From a virus: a stretch of 64,000 nt of DNA. The first letter of the stretch is position 1, and each line of letters begins with the position of its first letter. Below, one piece after another: positions 25,136 to 33,367 of the stretch. A program made the position numbers and the translations under genes. The DNA lies in the IMG/VR virus record IMGVR_UViG_3300046501_000082, positions 28,875 to 92,874 of that record. One strand, given 5' to 3'. The notes beneath the pieces are model-generated. The model worked only from the letters and a program-made list of their open reading frames with translations. It did no database searches and was not told the DNA's origin.

Positions 25136-26418
25136 TGATAGAAGATGTAGAAGAGTACAGCCTTAAGAGTAGATTGTTAACCTACAATATTAATATCTCT
25201 ACATCTGTAAGGAATAAGATTAGATACATAAATAAGATAGAAGATAAAGAGTTATCTGCTGTTATCATAGTTAATCTCATATCTTGTGTTAAGAGACAGG
25301 AGAAGCTTCTGTACTCACGACATAAGGGTAATCACAGTACGTCTGTAACTAAGTACAACAGACGTGGTATACAAACACACAGACTGTTGAAATGCATTGA
25401 CACCCTTGAAGCTTTAGGCTATATTGAGAACTTCGTGGGTAAAGGTCATATAGATAAGGAAAAGAGAATTATGTCTTACATCACACCTTCTGAAGCCTTT
25501 ATTGCTGAGTTCTGTTCTAAAGATGAGGAAGTACAGAGCGCTATTGCTGCTTATAATGCCAGCCTTCAGACTATTATCTTGCGTAATGAATATGGTAAGG
25601 CTATTGACTATCAAGATAATAAGAATATTAAAGCTGCACGTAAGGTTGTAGAGAAACTAAATCGTATTAATGAGTTGCATGATATTAAAGATGGTGAAGG
25701 GAATGTCATGACTAACATCTATTCTCGTATTTTTAATAAAGATTTTGAGCATGGTGGTCGCTACTTTCATTCGGATGCTTTGAAGATTAAACACAAGAAG
25801 ACTAAGGCCCGTCTGGATATCACTATCAATGGTGAGCAGGTTGTAGAAATTGATTTTTCTAACCTTCACTACAGGCTTGCCAGTTTGATGGAACAGATAA
25901 GTATGGAGAACCTTCCACTTGATGTGTATATGGATATTCTGCCCGAGTGTTTGCAGAATGATGATCACCGTGAATTGATTAAACTTTCTATTAACATTCT
26001 GTTCAACTCTAAGACTGAAGATAGTGCTGATCGTGCAATAAACAAAGAGATTACAAAGTTTAAATCTCAAGGTTGGAATATTGATAAGAGTCTAAATACT
26101 GGTAAAAAGGTACGAGAACACATTTACATCATGACACCAGATTTTATTCCTTGTTATTGCCGGGATGATTCGTTCGGTCTTGCATTGCAGAACGCAGATT
26201 CATACCTTGCACAGCGAGTAATTGAGAAATTTGTTGACGAAATGAAGCCAATCTTGCCTATTCATGACAGTTTCGTGGTCAGGATGTCTGACGTGGGGCT
26301 TTTGGAGAATGCAATGGGAGACGCTTTTCGAGAAGAATTTGGAATTGCTTCGCTAATTCCCTTGAAAATGTCTTGGAAAGATGCTAATGTGCTTCAAGAA
26401 AGTAAAATCTTAGCGTAA
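25135..26418 (+). CDS. Divergent polymerase-palm protein A
   Basis: 427 aa, GTG start coupled to the preceding stop (TAGTG). The N-terminal 120 residues look like a winged-helix unit (RRGIQTHRLLKCIDTLEALG). Then comes HGGRYFH and motif A VVEIDFSNLHYRLASLM, a Lys/Asn helix where motif B is expected (ELIKLSINILFNSKT), and motif C LPIHDSFVVR. The Asp of motif A and the Asp of HDS fit the two metal ligands of family A polymerases. The residue five after the first Asp, the steric gate (Glu in PolA, Tyr in PolB), is His. At about half the size of a full polymerase it has no exonuclease. A paralogue lies at 54250-55596. Whether it makes DNA or RNA is unknown. Confidence 0.6.
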   Translation: MIEDVEEYSLKSRLLTYNINISTSVRNKIRYINKIEDKELSAVIIVNLISCVKRQEKLLYSRHKGNHSTSVTKYNRRGIQTHRLLKCIDTLEALGYIENFVGKGHIDKEKRIMSYITPSEAFIAEFCSKDEEVQSAIAAYNASLQTIILRNEYGKAIDYQDNKNIKAARKVVEKLNRINELHDIKDGEGNVMTNIYSRIFNKDFEHGGRYFHSDALKIKHKKTKARLDITINGEQVVEIDFSNLHYRLASLMEQISMENLPLDVYMDILPECLQNDDHRELIKLSINILFNSKTEDSADRAINKEITKFKSQGWNIDKSLNTGKKVREHIYIMTPDFIPCYCRDDSFGLALQNADSYLAQRVIEKFVDEMKPILPIHDSFVVRMSDVGLLENAMGDAFREEFGIASLIPLKMSWKDANVLQESKILA

Positions 26419-26431
26419 TAGGAGTATTAAA

Positions 26432-26842
26432 ATGATTAACGAATTCGGACACACAAATGATGTGAAATACTTGGAAACAGCTAACGCTTTCATTCAAGCC
26501 GCTATTGCTGATGGATGGGAGCATTCTCAAACATACCCATCAGAATCTATTGAGCGTGCATGTCGTCTCACTAAAAATGGTTTTGTCATTAGTGCAATCA
26601 CTCGTAAAGATGTTGGTAAGTGGAAGTATGAAGTTCAGTTGAGCGCTTGGGCACCAGACAAACTTTGTATTGATTTGCCTAAAGTATATAATCCTGATAC
26701 ATTCTTGAAAGCAGAAATCACTTGTGGGATTTGCAAGAAAGAAGTAGACAAAACATATCGGTATAGTTTTGCAGGCAGAGCTTGTGCAGATTGTATCCCA
26801 AAGGCTCGTAAAGAGCACGAACAAACGGGATGGTGTGATTAA
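26432..26842 (+). CDS. Hypothetical zinc-ribbon protein
   Basis: 136 aa. C-terminal CGICKKEVD and CADC make a four-Cys zinc site. Directly after the polymerase-like gene with GGAG upstream. Confidence 0.65.
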   Translation: MINEFGHTNDVKYLETANAFIQAAIADGWEHSQTYPSESIERACRLTKNGFVISAITRKDVGKWKYEVQLSAWAPDKLCIDLPKVYNPDTFLKAEITCGICKKEVDKTYRYSFAGRACADCIPKARKEHEQTGWCD

Positions 26843-26843
26843 C

Positions 26844-27119
26844 ATGACCTACCAAAAACAATACACCTCATTCCTGTCCACTCTGCACCAAGACACACGC
26901 CCGTGGATAACTAACCGTGACATCCCTAAAGATGGATCACAGATTTATCTTATGTGTGGCCTTGACTGGCAAGGAAATGTACAATATGATGTGGGGAGGT
27001 ATGAGGATTACACAAAGCATTGGTGGTATTTGAGTAGCCAAATTCCGGGGGAATTGAACACTGAATTTGGCAATTGTGATGAAATTATTGGTTGGAAATT
27101 TATGGAGGATAAAGAATGA
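26844..27119 (+). CDS. Hypothetical DUF551-like protein
   Basis: 91 aa from the ATG at 26844. WITNRDIPKDGSQIYLMCGL...WWYLSSQIPGE...IIGWKFM resembles small phage proteins of the DUF551 type; weak call. Confidence 0.55.
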   Translation: MTYQKQYTSFLSTLHQDTRPWITNRDIPKDGSQIYLMCGLDWQGNVQYDVGRYEDYTKHWWYLSSQIPGELNTEFGNCDEIIGWKFMEDKE

Positions 27120-27466
27120 AAAACTTTAAACATGAAGACCGCTACATGGTTGTAAAACTAAGCTTGCTTAGTGATGAATTTAATGAAGATGGAATGCAAC
27201 GATCTGATGTTATTTACCGTAACGCTCACTTCGGTAAAGCAATGGTTGAGTGTGTAGTTGTTGAGTCAGACTGGCCTGAATACGATAAAGTTTGGAAGAT
27301 GATTGAGCAGCGTGTCACAGGCACAACACCAAATGTTGATCAAGTGGCTTTAGATTGTATGCAACGGATTATGAGCATTCTTGATGCCGACTGGAAGAGG
27401 GGGGAAGTTCAGTTGAAAGCCCAGATTCAATGTGCGATTATTGATGCTTTGGAGATTGTTAAATGA
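27116..27466 (+). CDS. Hypothetical protein
   Basis: 116 aa, MKNFKHEDRYMVVKLSLLSD. Overlaps both neighbours by 4 bases. Unrecognised. Confidence 0.65.
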   Translation: MKNFKHEDRYMVVKLSLLSDEFNEDGMQRSDVIYRNAHFGKAMVECVVVESDWPEYDKVWKMIEQRVTGTTPNVDQVALDCMQRIMSILDADWKRGEVQLKAQIQCAIIDALEIVK

Positions 27467-27723
27467 ATAAAGAAGAATACCTTGACTGGTGCAATAAAAT
27501 GGGCTACTTGACAATCACCGATTGGAATTACCAGATAGTCGGAAAGTGTCATTACTATTTTATCCTCAACCCTACGACAGATAAGTTTGCCTTGATCAAA
27601 TTCATACCAATGCGGGTGGGTACAGGATACCCTGACAGACATGAAGTGTTAGTGCAAGACTGGACAGATTTTAATGGTTATGCCGAACAGTTTCATAAAG
27701 AAACAGAGGGAGCTTGGAAATGA
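27463..27723 (+). CDS. Hypothetical protein
   Basis: 86 aa, aromatic-rich, predicted beta. In the coupled run of genes. Unrecognised. Confidence 0.6.
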   Translation: MNKEEYLDWCNKMGYLTITDWNYQIVGKCHYYFILNPTTDKFALIKFIPMRVGTGYPDRHEVLVQDWTDFNGYAEQFHKETEGAWK

Positions 27724-27932
27724 GTGAATTAATTGTCTTGATCGTCTGTTGTGTTTGTGTAGGCTGGACTGTGTTCGATTCCACATCTGTTACAATCGAT
27801 ACTGATGAGATTAATAAGATTGGTTCTTATTGCACCAACAATAAAGGTATTGCTAAAATTAAGTATACAACGGATGGTAATAGTCAGATTACATGTATTG
27901 ATGGTGCAATCTTTAAAGTTAAAGGAGAATAA
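27720..27932 (+). CDS. Small membrane-anchored protein
   Basis: 70 aa from the ATG at 27720. MSELIVLIVCCVCVGWTVF is an N-terminal membrane helix; the rest looks like an exported or cytosolic beta unit. Confidence 0.6.
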   Translation: MSELIVLIVCCVCVGWTVFDSTSVTIDTDEINKIGSYCTNNKGIAKIKYTTDGNSQITCIDGAIFKVKGE

Positions 27933-27935
27933 TAA

Positions 27936-28091
27936 ATGAAATTCTTTAAACGTATGTTTTGTACGCATAATTACGTAGAAGTTGAAACAGTACAACCTAT
28001 CACATTCTTCGGTATTGGCCTATTTTCACAATACAAAATGAAGTGTACGCTTTGCGGTAAAGAAAGGATTGTAGGAGCAAACGGTAAATGA
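27936..28091 (+). CDS. Small zinc-knuckle protein, copy 1
   Basis: 51 aa, MKFFKRMFCTHNY...CTLCGKERIV. Cys-His near the start and CxxC near the end could bind zinc. Paralogue of the next gene. Confidence 0.6.
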   Translation: MKFFKRMFCTHNYVEVETVQPITFFGIGLFSQYKMKCTLCGKERIVGANGK

Positions 28092-28246
28092 AATTCCTAA
28101 AACACCTATTCTGCAAGCACACATACCAACATTATCACAACCTATTCATGCCTCTCACTGATGACTGGCCTTGTAAAGTGCAACATGTTGAGAAATGTTA
28201 TAAGTGTGGGAAAGAGAAAATTGTTACTAGGCTTATTGGAGAATAG
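28088..28246 (+). CDS. Small zinc-knuckle protein, copy 2
   Basis: 52 aa, MKFLKHLFCKHTYQHYH...CYKCGKEKIV. Same order as copy 1, so a tandem duplication. Overlaps copy 1 by 4 bases. Confidence 0.6.
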   Translation: MKFLKHLFCKHTYQHYHNLFMPLTDDWPCKVQHVEKCYKCGKEKIVTRLIGE

Positions 28247-28288
28247 CACGATAGAAAAGCCCTATCAATCCAAGCTAAGTGATTAGAA

Positions 28289-28384
28289 ATGATTGCTTTA
28301 CTGGGATTTTCTTTTGCCCTACAATCAATACACAGAAACGAAATACACATTGGAATGTTGGAGAGAAGATGTTATGAACTATAA
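28289..28384 (+). CDS. Possible 31-residue peptide
   Basis: Short frame MIALLGFSFALQSIHRNEIH..., weak ribosome site, and it overlaps the next gene by 11 bases. Doubtful. Confidence 0.3.
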   Translation: MIALLGFSFALQSIHRNEIHIGMLERRCYEL

Positions 28385-28517
28385 CTACATTGTCATTGAT
28401 AAAGACAATTCTTGTCAGGTGGGTGGTGACTTCAGTAGCCAGCAGTCTGCTCAAAAGTTTGCAGATAGACTAAACAAACAAACCAGCACTCTAGTCTATG
28501 TGGTAGAGAAGAAATGA
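28374..28517 (+). CDS. Small hypothetical protein
   Basis: 47 aa from the ATG at 28374 (GGAGAGAAG upstream). MNYNYIVIDKDNSCQVGGDF; an alpha/beta pattern seen in small phage proteins. Confidence 0.6.
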   Translation: MNYNYIVIDKDNSCQVGGDFSSQQSAQKFADRLNKQTSTLVYVVEKK

Positions 28518-28702
28518 AGAATAATTATTGCTCAAACATCCTCTCACAGCTAACATCCGCTGGTTTCTCCATTCACAAATGCCAACAAGACTCTGTATGG
28601 CAGATAAAGGATGAGAAGGATGTCGTAATGCAGAACCGTGCATTGGGATGTCTTATGAAAAAGGCTGCACAAGAATTTAAATTGGATTGGAGTGATGTAT
28701 GA
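28514..28702 (+). CDS. Small hypothetical protein
   Basis: 62 aa, coupled by ATGA to both neighbours. No domain recognised. Confidence 0.6.
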   Translation: MKNNYCSNILSQLTSAGFSIHKCQQDSVWQIKDEKDVVMQNRALGCLMKKAAQEFKLDWSDV

Positions 28703-28914
28703 GTAAAATAAATACAACTAAAGTTTATGTTATCCGAGATAGTGTTTCTGGAGAGCTGCTGAGGTTCAGTTCTAAGTGTGGTTGGTGCTCACCTATGGCT
28801 GCAAAGAATGCTTTCAACCTTGCCATGTATTCTTATTACGACCTAGACTATTTTGGGGATCGTAAAGGATTGTTTGATAAACAAGATCAATTTACAATTG
28901 AAGAAATAACCTGA
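28699..28914 (+). CDS. Small hypothetical protein
   Basis: 71 aa; KVYVIRDSVSGELLRFSSKCGW then a Lys/Asn helix, a fold-like pattern for tiny early proteins. Confidence 0.6.
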   Translation: MSKINTTKVYVIRDSVSGELLRFSSKCGWCSPMAAKNAFNLAMYSYYDLDYFGDRKGLFDKQDQFTIEEIT

Positions 28915-28933
28915 GAAAACTGGAGCTAATCAA

Positions 28934-29167
28934 ATGACAGTTAAAAAGAAAGTGGCAACAGTAACAAAACGCTCTTCCATAGAAGACAAACTAAACGCCT
29001 TACGTTTCCAATCCCTATTAGCAGCCTGTCAAACCCCTTACGGACAGCTCTCTAATGAATGGCTTAAAGTGTTTGAGCTTATGGATATACCAGAGAAGGC
29101 TGGGAAGGAGTTGTGTGGAATGGTGGATAAAGCTATGAGTAGTGATGCGGAGAAATTGAAATGTTAG
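28934..29167 (+). CDS. Small basic helical protein
   Basis: 77 aa, basic N-terminus (MTVKKKVATVTKRS), then helices. Overlaps the next gene by 7 bases. Confidence 0.6.
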   Translation: MTVKKKVATVTKRSSIEDKLNALRFQSLLAACQTPYGQLSNEWLKVFELMDIPEKAGKELCGMVDKAMSSDAEKLKC

Positions 29168-29370
29168 CTAGAACTGAATCATTTTGGTTTGAGGGCTTGA
29201 AGTACGCAGAAGATGATGTGCAGATTGCTAATTCTTATGGGGACACTGCACACGAAAGTTATTTTAAACCTCCTGTCTATGGTTTGGTTTCAGAGGCAAG
29301 CCAAGTAGAGTTTGAAAATGGTTATTTTGATGGTATTCAACACTACAAAAGATTAGGTTTAATCCTATGA
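29161..29370 (+). CDS. Small hypothetical protein, RMF-like repeat pattern
   Basis: 69 aa; LKYAEDDVQIANSYG...EFENGYFDGIQHYK has the A/G-Y-x-x-G spacing of ribosome-modulation-factor/CrpP-like small proteins. Weak call. Confidence 0.5.
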   Translation: MLARTESFWFEGLKYAEDDVQIANSYGDTAHESYFKPPVYGLVSEASQVEFENGYFDGIQHYKRLGLIL

Positions 29371-29618
29371 AAACTGACACAAACAGTGTAGCCCTAGTCG
29401 AGCTATCAATTCTACGCAATCGTGTTTCTGAGGCCCTTTCTGCCTATTACAAAGCACCTCTTGGCAGCCCTTACGAGGTATACGAGATGCTGAAGAATTG
29501 TCGTAGCGAATACAAAGATGCTTGCTGTCAATTTGTTGAGAAATTGATAGACACAGAGCGTAAAGAATGTGAGAATGTGTCTGCTGAAATGAAAATTCTA
29601 TTGGAGAAGATCACATGA
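29367..29618 (+). CDS. Small helical protein
   Basis: 83 aa, wholly helical, Glu-rich end. Coupled both sides. Confidence 0.6.
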   Translation: MKTDTNSVALVELSILRNRVSEALSAYYKAPLGSPYEVYEMLKNCRSEYKDACCQFVEKLIDTERKECENVSAEMKILLEKIT

Positions 29619-29926
29619 ATAATTGGTTCAGTGTTGGAGAAGAGGTATTACTTGAAAGTAAGGGACTGCCTGAATACAATGGAAGTTATTTTATCCATGC
29701 TATTGTTGCACCCGACGAAGATTTTATTTGCAGATTGACAGGGAAAGTTTTATGGACAGATGAGGGTGTGTCCTATCTTCTTCATAAACCACTGTTTGAT
29801 AGTATTGATGGAGAGGGAGAAGCATTCTTTGCAGAGGGTTCAATTCGCAAGAAGCACAAAGGCTGTGGTGAAGACTGGAACATTATGATGAAGGGTTTGA
29901 ACACTAAAATTGTTGAGGTGGTGTAG
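29615..29926 (+). CDS. Hypothetical protein
   Basis: 103 aa; starts NNWFSVGEEVLLESKGLPEY, a small barrel-like beginning. Unrecognised. Confidence 0.6.
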   Translation: MNNWFSVGEEVLLESKGLPEYNGSYFIHAIVAPDEDFICRLTGKVLWTDEGVSYLLHKPLFDSIDGEGEAFFAEGSIRKKHKGCGEDWNIMMKGLNTKIVEVV

Positions 29927-30073
29927 ATGCTCAATCTAGTTGCTGTTATTATTTGTGCAGTGTGCTGCGGCAATCAGTTGACTAATAAAAACTACTGGCT
30001 TGCCGGTATGAACTTTGCATTTGTACTAGTCAACTGCGTATTTGTTTATGCGGCTATGGGAGGAGCATCTTAA
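29927..30073 (+). CDS. Two-helix membrane peptide
   Basis: 48 aa with two hydrophobic segments, LNLVAVIICAVCC and MNFAFVLVNCVFVYAAMG. Shares a base with the next start (TAATG). Confidence 0.55.
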   Translation: MLNLVAVIICAVCCGNQLTNKNYWLAGMNFAFVLVNCVFVYAAMGGAS

Positions 30074-30339
30074 TGGAATATCTCCTACGTGTTCAGAAAG
30101 CTATTGCAGCTACAGAGAAAGCATTCGCCCCGCAAGATGAATATGCAGAAGGGTGGGTTGAATGTGGCGGAGATTTGACATACGGAATTAGTCTAGGGTC
30201 TGGTCATGCTGTGATGCAGCAGATTAAGTATTGGATTGATCCTGTCATTGATGCAGGTAATAATCTGATTCCTGATGACGCTGGTGATAAAGCTTATTGG
30301 GATAGAATGCAAGAGATTCATAAATTTATTGAGGAGTAA
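30073..30339 (+). CDS. Hypothetical protein
   Basis: 88 aa, MEYLLRVQKAIAATEKAFAP. Coupled to the preceding membrane peptide. Unknown. Confidence 0.6.
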   Translation: MEYLLRVQKAIAATEKAFAPQDEYAEGWVECGGDLTYGISLGSGHAVMQQIKYWIDPVIDAGNNLIPDDAGDKAYWDRMQEIHKFIEE

Positions 30340-30343
30340 ATTC

Positions 30344-30673
30344 ATGGTTAAAACATATCACGTTACAGAGAGTGGTTTGGTTGAGGGGCCAGCACTTGGA
30401 CGGATTAGTGTTGTTCTGTTGGCTGACTATGAAAAGGTTTGTGAAGAAGCTAGGCTTTTGTTGGATGAGCAAGCAGAAGAGCTATACCAACGCCGTTTTC
30501 ATGTTGCAGAGCTTGAGGCTATACTGCGAGATGAAGCTACGCGTATTCGGCTAACCAGCCTTCCGTTGAAACTTGAGTTTGCAAAAGCACGAGGGTTCAA
30601 TTCTTTGGAGGCTGTTCACGAATGGATGTCTGATGTGAGCAAGCGTATGATAGCCGTTACTCAGACAACCTAA
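30344..30673 (+). CDS. Hypothetical coiled-coil protein
   Basis: 109 aa from the ATG at 30344 (GAGGAG upstream). A central helix (YEKVCEEARLLLDEQAEELYQ) is likely a coiled coil. Confidence 0.6.
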   Translation: MVKTYHVTESGLVEGPALGRISVVLLADYEKVCEEARLLLDEQAEELYQRRFHVAELEAILRDEATRIRLTSLPLKLEFAKARGFNSLEAVHEWMSDVSKRMIAVTQTT

Positions 30674-30756
30674 AATAATTCCTAAAGCTTCGCCAACATC
30701 AGCCGATACGCTGAATAGAACACAACCAAACACCGAGACTGCCCGGAGGGTAACAC

Positions 30757-30972
30757 ATGAAATATCGAATCACATCCTTAGCCACAGGCAAGAAATACAA
30801 GTGTTCAAAGGATGAGCAGCTTCATTTGATGGCTGATGGCCGTCTCCTAAGCTTTTACAAAGGAGAATTTGATTGTGAATTCACACTATTAGGTGGTTAT
30901 GTGATTGAGTTTAGCTTCTCTAAGGACAGCCGTGGCAAGAATATCTGGTCAGAATGCGTTATGTATCAATGA
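30757..30972 (+). CDS. Small hypothetical protein
   Basis: 71 aa, predicted beta. Its leader GACTGCCCGGAGGG is repeated before the gene at 37533. Confidence 0.6.
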   Translation: MKYRITSLATGKKYKCSKDEQLHLMADGRLLSFYKGEFDCEFTLLGGYVIEFSFSKDSRGKNIWSECVMYQ

Positions 30973-31018
30973 CTTGCAGATAATTTCAAAATAAACGAAA
31001 GAACTAGTAACAAAGGTG

Positions 31019-31047
31019 TTGACACACAGTCCGCACCTCTTTAGTAT
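31019..31047 (+). promoter_or_regulatory. Early promoter
   Basis: TTGACA, 17 bases, TAGTAT. Drives the genes from 31147. Confidence 0.7.
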
Positions 31048-31146
31048 TGGCTTCAAGAGAGAACGAAGTAGAAGTGGAGTAGGCAGTGTTCTCTAAGGTA
31101 GTAGCACAATGGTGTGCATCTTACTTAAATTCTTGGAGATACGAAC

Positions 31147-31356
31147 ATGGCTGGCACTAAAAATAACGTTGTAAAAGGTCACTTTTCTACCGTCACAGGT
31201 AGCGACACTCGTAGAATGTTCACAGAAGATGGCACGTTCCTTGGCCTGATTGTCAAGTGTCGTGAAGGTTATCGTGTGTCTCGGTTTCAAGATGGCAAGA
31301 CACGTATCAAGAAAACCCTGCGTGAAGCCTACTCCTCAATCGCTCGCCAGAACTGA
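31147..31356 (+). CDS. Small basic protein
   Basis: 69 aa, basic, with GTFLGLIVKCREGYRVSRF and a KTRIKKTL helix; nucleic-acid binding is possible but unproven. Follows its own promoter. Confidence 0.65.
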   Translation: MAGTKNNVVKGHFSTVTGSDTRRMFTEDGTFLGLIVKCREGYRVSRFQDGKTRIKKTLREAYSSIARQN

Positions 31357-31367
31357 GAGGTTTGATT

Positions 31368-31799
31368 ATGACTAACTCAATCAAGCTTCCTAAAGTCTTC
31401 TATGTCAGCCGTGATGGTCGAGACTACTTCTTTAAAGACATCCTCCCTGATTGGGTGGTTGGTGATGAGAATTACAAAGTGGTTGAGCTAGCGCCTAAGC
31501 CTGTTGAGATTAAACTCGAGGAGTTTGTAGGGCCTGTGCAGCCAACCATACAGATACCCTCACAAATCCCATCAATGAATGTTGATGAAGTGAAAGATCA
31601 ACTCAAGCTAATGAATGACCTTTTCGAGCTTGAGGAGAAAGAGATAAAGCTTCTCAAAGAACAGCTAACAGAATTCGTTGAAGCTGTCGAGGCTATACAT
31701 GAGTTTAGTAGTAAGAAAACTGAGAATTTGATGGAAGCTAAGGGATTACTTCTGCTGATAGCTGAGACGTGTGGGAATTTGTTGAAAGCTAGAGTGTGA
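31368..31799 (+). CDS. Hypothetical coiled-coil protein
   Basis: 143 aa from the ATG at 31368. N-terminal beta part (KVFYVSRDGRDYFFKDI), Pro-rich linker, then a long helix (MNDLFELEEKEIKLLKEQL). Followed by a terminator. Confidence 0.65.
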   Translation: MTNSIKLPKVFYVSRDGRDYFFKDILPDWVVGDENYKVVELAPKPVEIKLEEFVGPVQPTIQIPSQIPSMNVDEVKDQLKLMNDLFELEEKEIKLLKEQLTEFVEAVEAIHEFSSKKTENLMEAKGLLLLIAETCGNLLKARV

Positions 31800-31805
31800 T
31801 ATACA

Positions 31806-31830
31806 GCCCCGCAATGCGGGGCTTAGTTTT
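31806..31830 (+). terminator. Rho-independent terminator
   Basis: GCCCCGC-AAT-GCGGGGC stem followed by TTAGTTTT. Confidence 0.85.
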
Positions 31831-31854
31831 GTGTAAAATAATTGAAGAAATATG

Positions 31855-31883
31855 TTGACTACCTTCTCAGACGAGCATAGAAT
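31855..31883 (+). promoter_or_regulatory. Early promoter
   Basis: TTGACT, 17 bases, TAGAAT; precedes the gene at 31932. Confidence 0.75.
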
Positions 31884-31931
31884 CTAACACATAGGAAGCA
31901 GAAAGCTTCTACAGAATCTGGAGAGATTGAA

Positions 31932-32120
31932 ATGACTGAACAACTGACAGCAAACGAAAAAGCATACGACCTTGGCTATAATGACTACATTCAAGGTAAT
32001 CTTAAGATTGACTATTCAGATTGGTGTACAGAAGGCCGGGAAGGCAGTCACTCAGCATACAAAGCCGGTTATGAAGACGCTGAAAATGATGTGCCAGATA
32101 GCCACTTAGAAACTGAATAA
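31932..32120 (+). CDS. RMF/CrpP-like small protein
   Basis: 62 aa. AYDLGYNDYIQGN...HSAYKAGYEDAEND has paired A-Y/G-Y-x-x-G-x-x-D units around a central W, as in ribosome-modulation-factor-like proteins. Own promoter. Confidence 0.55.
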   Translation: MTEQLTANEKAYDLGYNDYIQGNLKIDYSDWCTEGREGSHSAYKAGYEDAENDVPDSHLETE

Positions 32121-32127
32121 CCTTACA

Positions 32128-32164
32128 GAATTCTCTTGACTCCCTGAGAGAATTCCAATAAGAT
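32128..32164 (+). promoter_or_regulatory. Promoter whose -35 lies in a hairpin loop
   Basis: GAATTCTC and GAGAATTC form a perfect 8-bp inverted repeat with TTGACT at the start of the loop; TAAGAT follows the TTGACT after 17 bases. No T-tract, so only weak termination is expected. Confidence 0.6.
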
Positions 32165-32219
32165 TGTTTTAAGACAAAGCGGCAGCTTACTCCAAACAGA
32201 ACACACAAGGAATACAGAC

Positions 32220-32378
32220 ATGAACAAGGCAATCGGATACGACGTAATAGACAAGCAAACTGGTAAAGTGATCAAGTCTTACGGTGAAGGTAAGCGCGCA
32301 TTGGCTAGCCGATTTGCTGACAAGAAAGACCTTGCACACGGTGCTATTCGTTACCTTGTGAAACCTATTTGGAGTTGA
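32220..32378 (+). CDS. Small basic protein
   Basis: 52 aa, MNKAIGYDVIDKQTGKVIKS. Leader CACACAAGGAATACA is repeated before 36515. Confidence 0.6.
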   Translation: MNKAIGYDVIDKQTGKVIKSYGEGKRALASRFADKKDLAHGAIRYLVKPIWS

Positions 32379-32379
32379 T

Positions 32380-32523
32380 ATGGAAATCAAGCGAAGTGAG
32401 CGTGGAGTCTACCTAATTTACTCTATAAAAGGTATTAGTAAACGTACACCTAGCTTCAGATTTCTTAAAGAGGCTCTGGTTTGGTGTAAAGACAATAATA
32501 TTGAACTTTGGAGAAGATTATGA
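32380..32523 (+). CDS. Small basic protein
   Basis: 47 aa, MEIKRSERGVYLIYSIKGIS. Predicted alpha/beta. Overlaps the next start (TTATGA). Confidence 0.55.
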   Translation: MEIKRSERGVYLIYSIKGISKRTPSFRFLKEALVWCKDNNIELWRRL

Positions 32524-32726
32524 CTTACGGAAAATGGATTAGTGCTTGGCATTCATATCGCTGCTCAAATGAACGATTTGGTCAAGCATTTTGCAATGAC
32601 TTTATCAGAGAGTCATGGCCTGAACTTTACTATGAAGAGGATGTAGACGTAGCTGACGCTCTTATTCAAGAGTGGTTACTTCGACACCACTATAATGCCG
32701 ATATGGTGCCGGAGAAGATCTCATGA
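32520..32726 (+). CDS. Small hypothetical protein
   Basis: 68 aa from the ATG at 32520. Aromatic-rich (WISAWHSYRCSNERFGQAF). Coupled to both neighbours. Confidence 0.6.
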   Translation: MTYGKWISAWHSYRCSNERFGQAFCNDFIRESWPELYYEEDVDVADALIQEWLLRHHYNADMVPEKIS

Positions 32727-32929
32727 GCAGCCAATTAATGTGCAAGTGTCCCACATGTAAAAAGAATACAATCGGCATCAAGACAGGTATGTCGGCTATG
32801 GGCTGGTTTGCTCATTTGGTGATGGTGTTCTTGACCGGGTTTTTATGGTTAGTGGTGCTGGTGCCGTGTGCTTTGTTTATTAGCACTGTGAGGTGTAGTG
32901 TCTGTGGGCATGTGGCTAATCGCTTGTAG
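32723..32929 (+). CDS. LITAF-like zinc-ribbon membrane protein
   Basis: 68 aa. CKCPTC, then a hydrophobic stretch WFAHLVMVFLTGFLWLVVLV, then CSVCGH. Two CxxC pairs flanking a membrane-inserted segment is the LITAF-like arrangement, so it likely sits on the inner face of the host membrane. Confidence 0.65.
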   Translation: MSSQLMCKCPTCKKNTIGIKTGMSAMGWFAHLVMVFLTGFLWLVVLVPCALFISTVRCSVCGHVANRL

Positions 32930-32986
32930 TAGTTAAGATGTAAAACCCTTGGCAATAATGCCTAACATAAAATTGGAGTAGAGACA

Positions 32987-33274
32987 ATGGAAGACAAGAT
33001 TGGTATTATTTATAGTCCGGGATTCGGGGCTGGTTGGTCTACATGGGGAGAACCTGAGCAAGCGTTAGATCAAGAACTTGCACACGCAATTGAGAACCTA
33101 CCCCGAGAAGAGTGGATTAAAATTGCTGAAAAGAACTGGCCTGATGCCTACAAAGGGGGTCTATCAGATCGTGAAGTTGAATGGGTTGAAAAGGGCACAG
33201 CTTTCAGTATTAGTGATTATGACGGGAGTGAATCAATTGAGTTTGGTAGTCGTAAGACTTGGAGCTACACATAA
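32987..33274 (+). CDS. Hypothetical protein
   Basis: 95 aa, MEDKIGIIYSPGFGAGWSTW; Trp-rich acidic protein of a type common in phages. Function unknown. Terminator follows. Confidence 0.65.
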   Translation: MEDKIGIIYSPGFGAGWSTWGEPEQALDQELAHAIENLPREEWIKIAEKNWPDAYKGGLSDREVEWVEKGTAFSISDYDGSESIEFGSRKTWSYT

Positions 33275-33290
33275 ACCTAATAAATATCCT

Positions 33291-33328
33291 AAAGAGCCCT
33301 TGCGGCTCTTTTTGTTTGCCTGTAGAAT
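33291..33328 (+). promoter_or_regulatory. Terminator overlapping a promoter
   Basis: AAAGAGCC-CTTGC-GGCTCTTT hairpin followed by TTG-TTT. TTGCGG (33300-33305) starts in the loop, 17 bases to TAGAAT (33323-33328). Ends one unit and can start the next. Confidence 0.65.
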
Positions 33329-33367
33329 AGCTTCAACGAAACAGAAAAAGCTTTAGAGGGTACAGAC

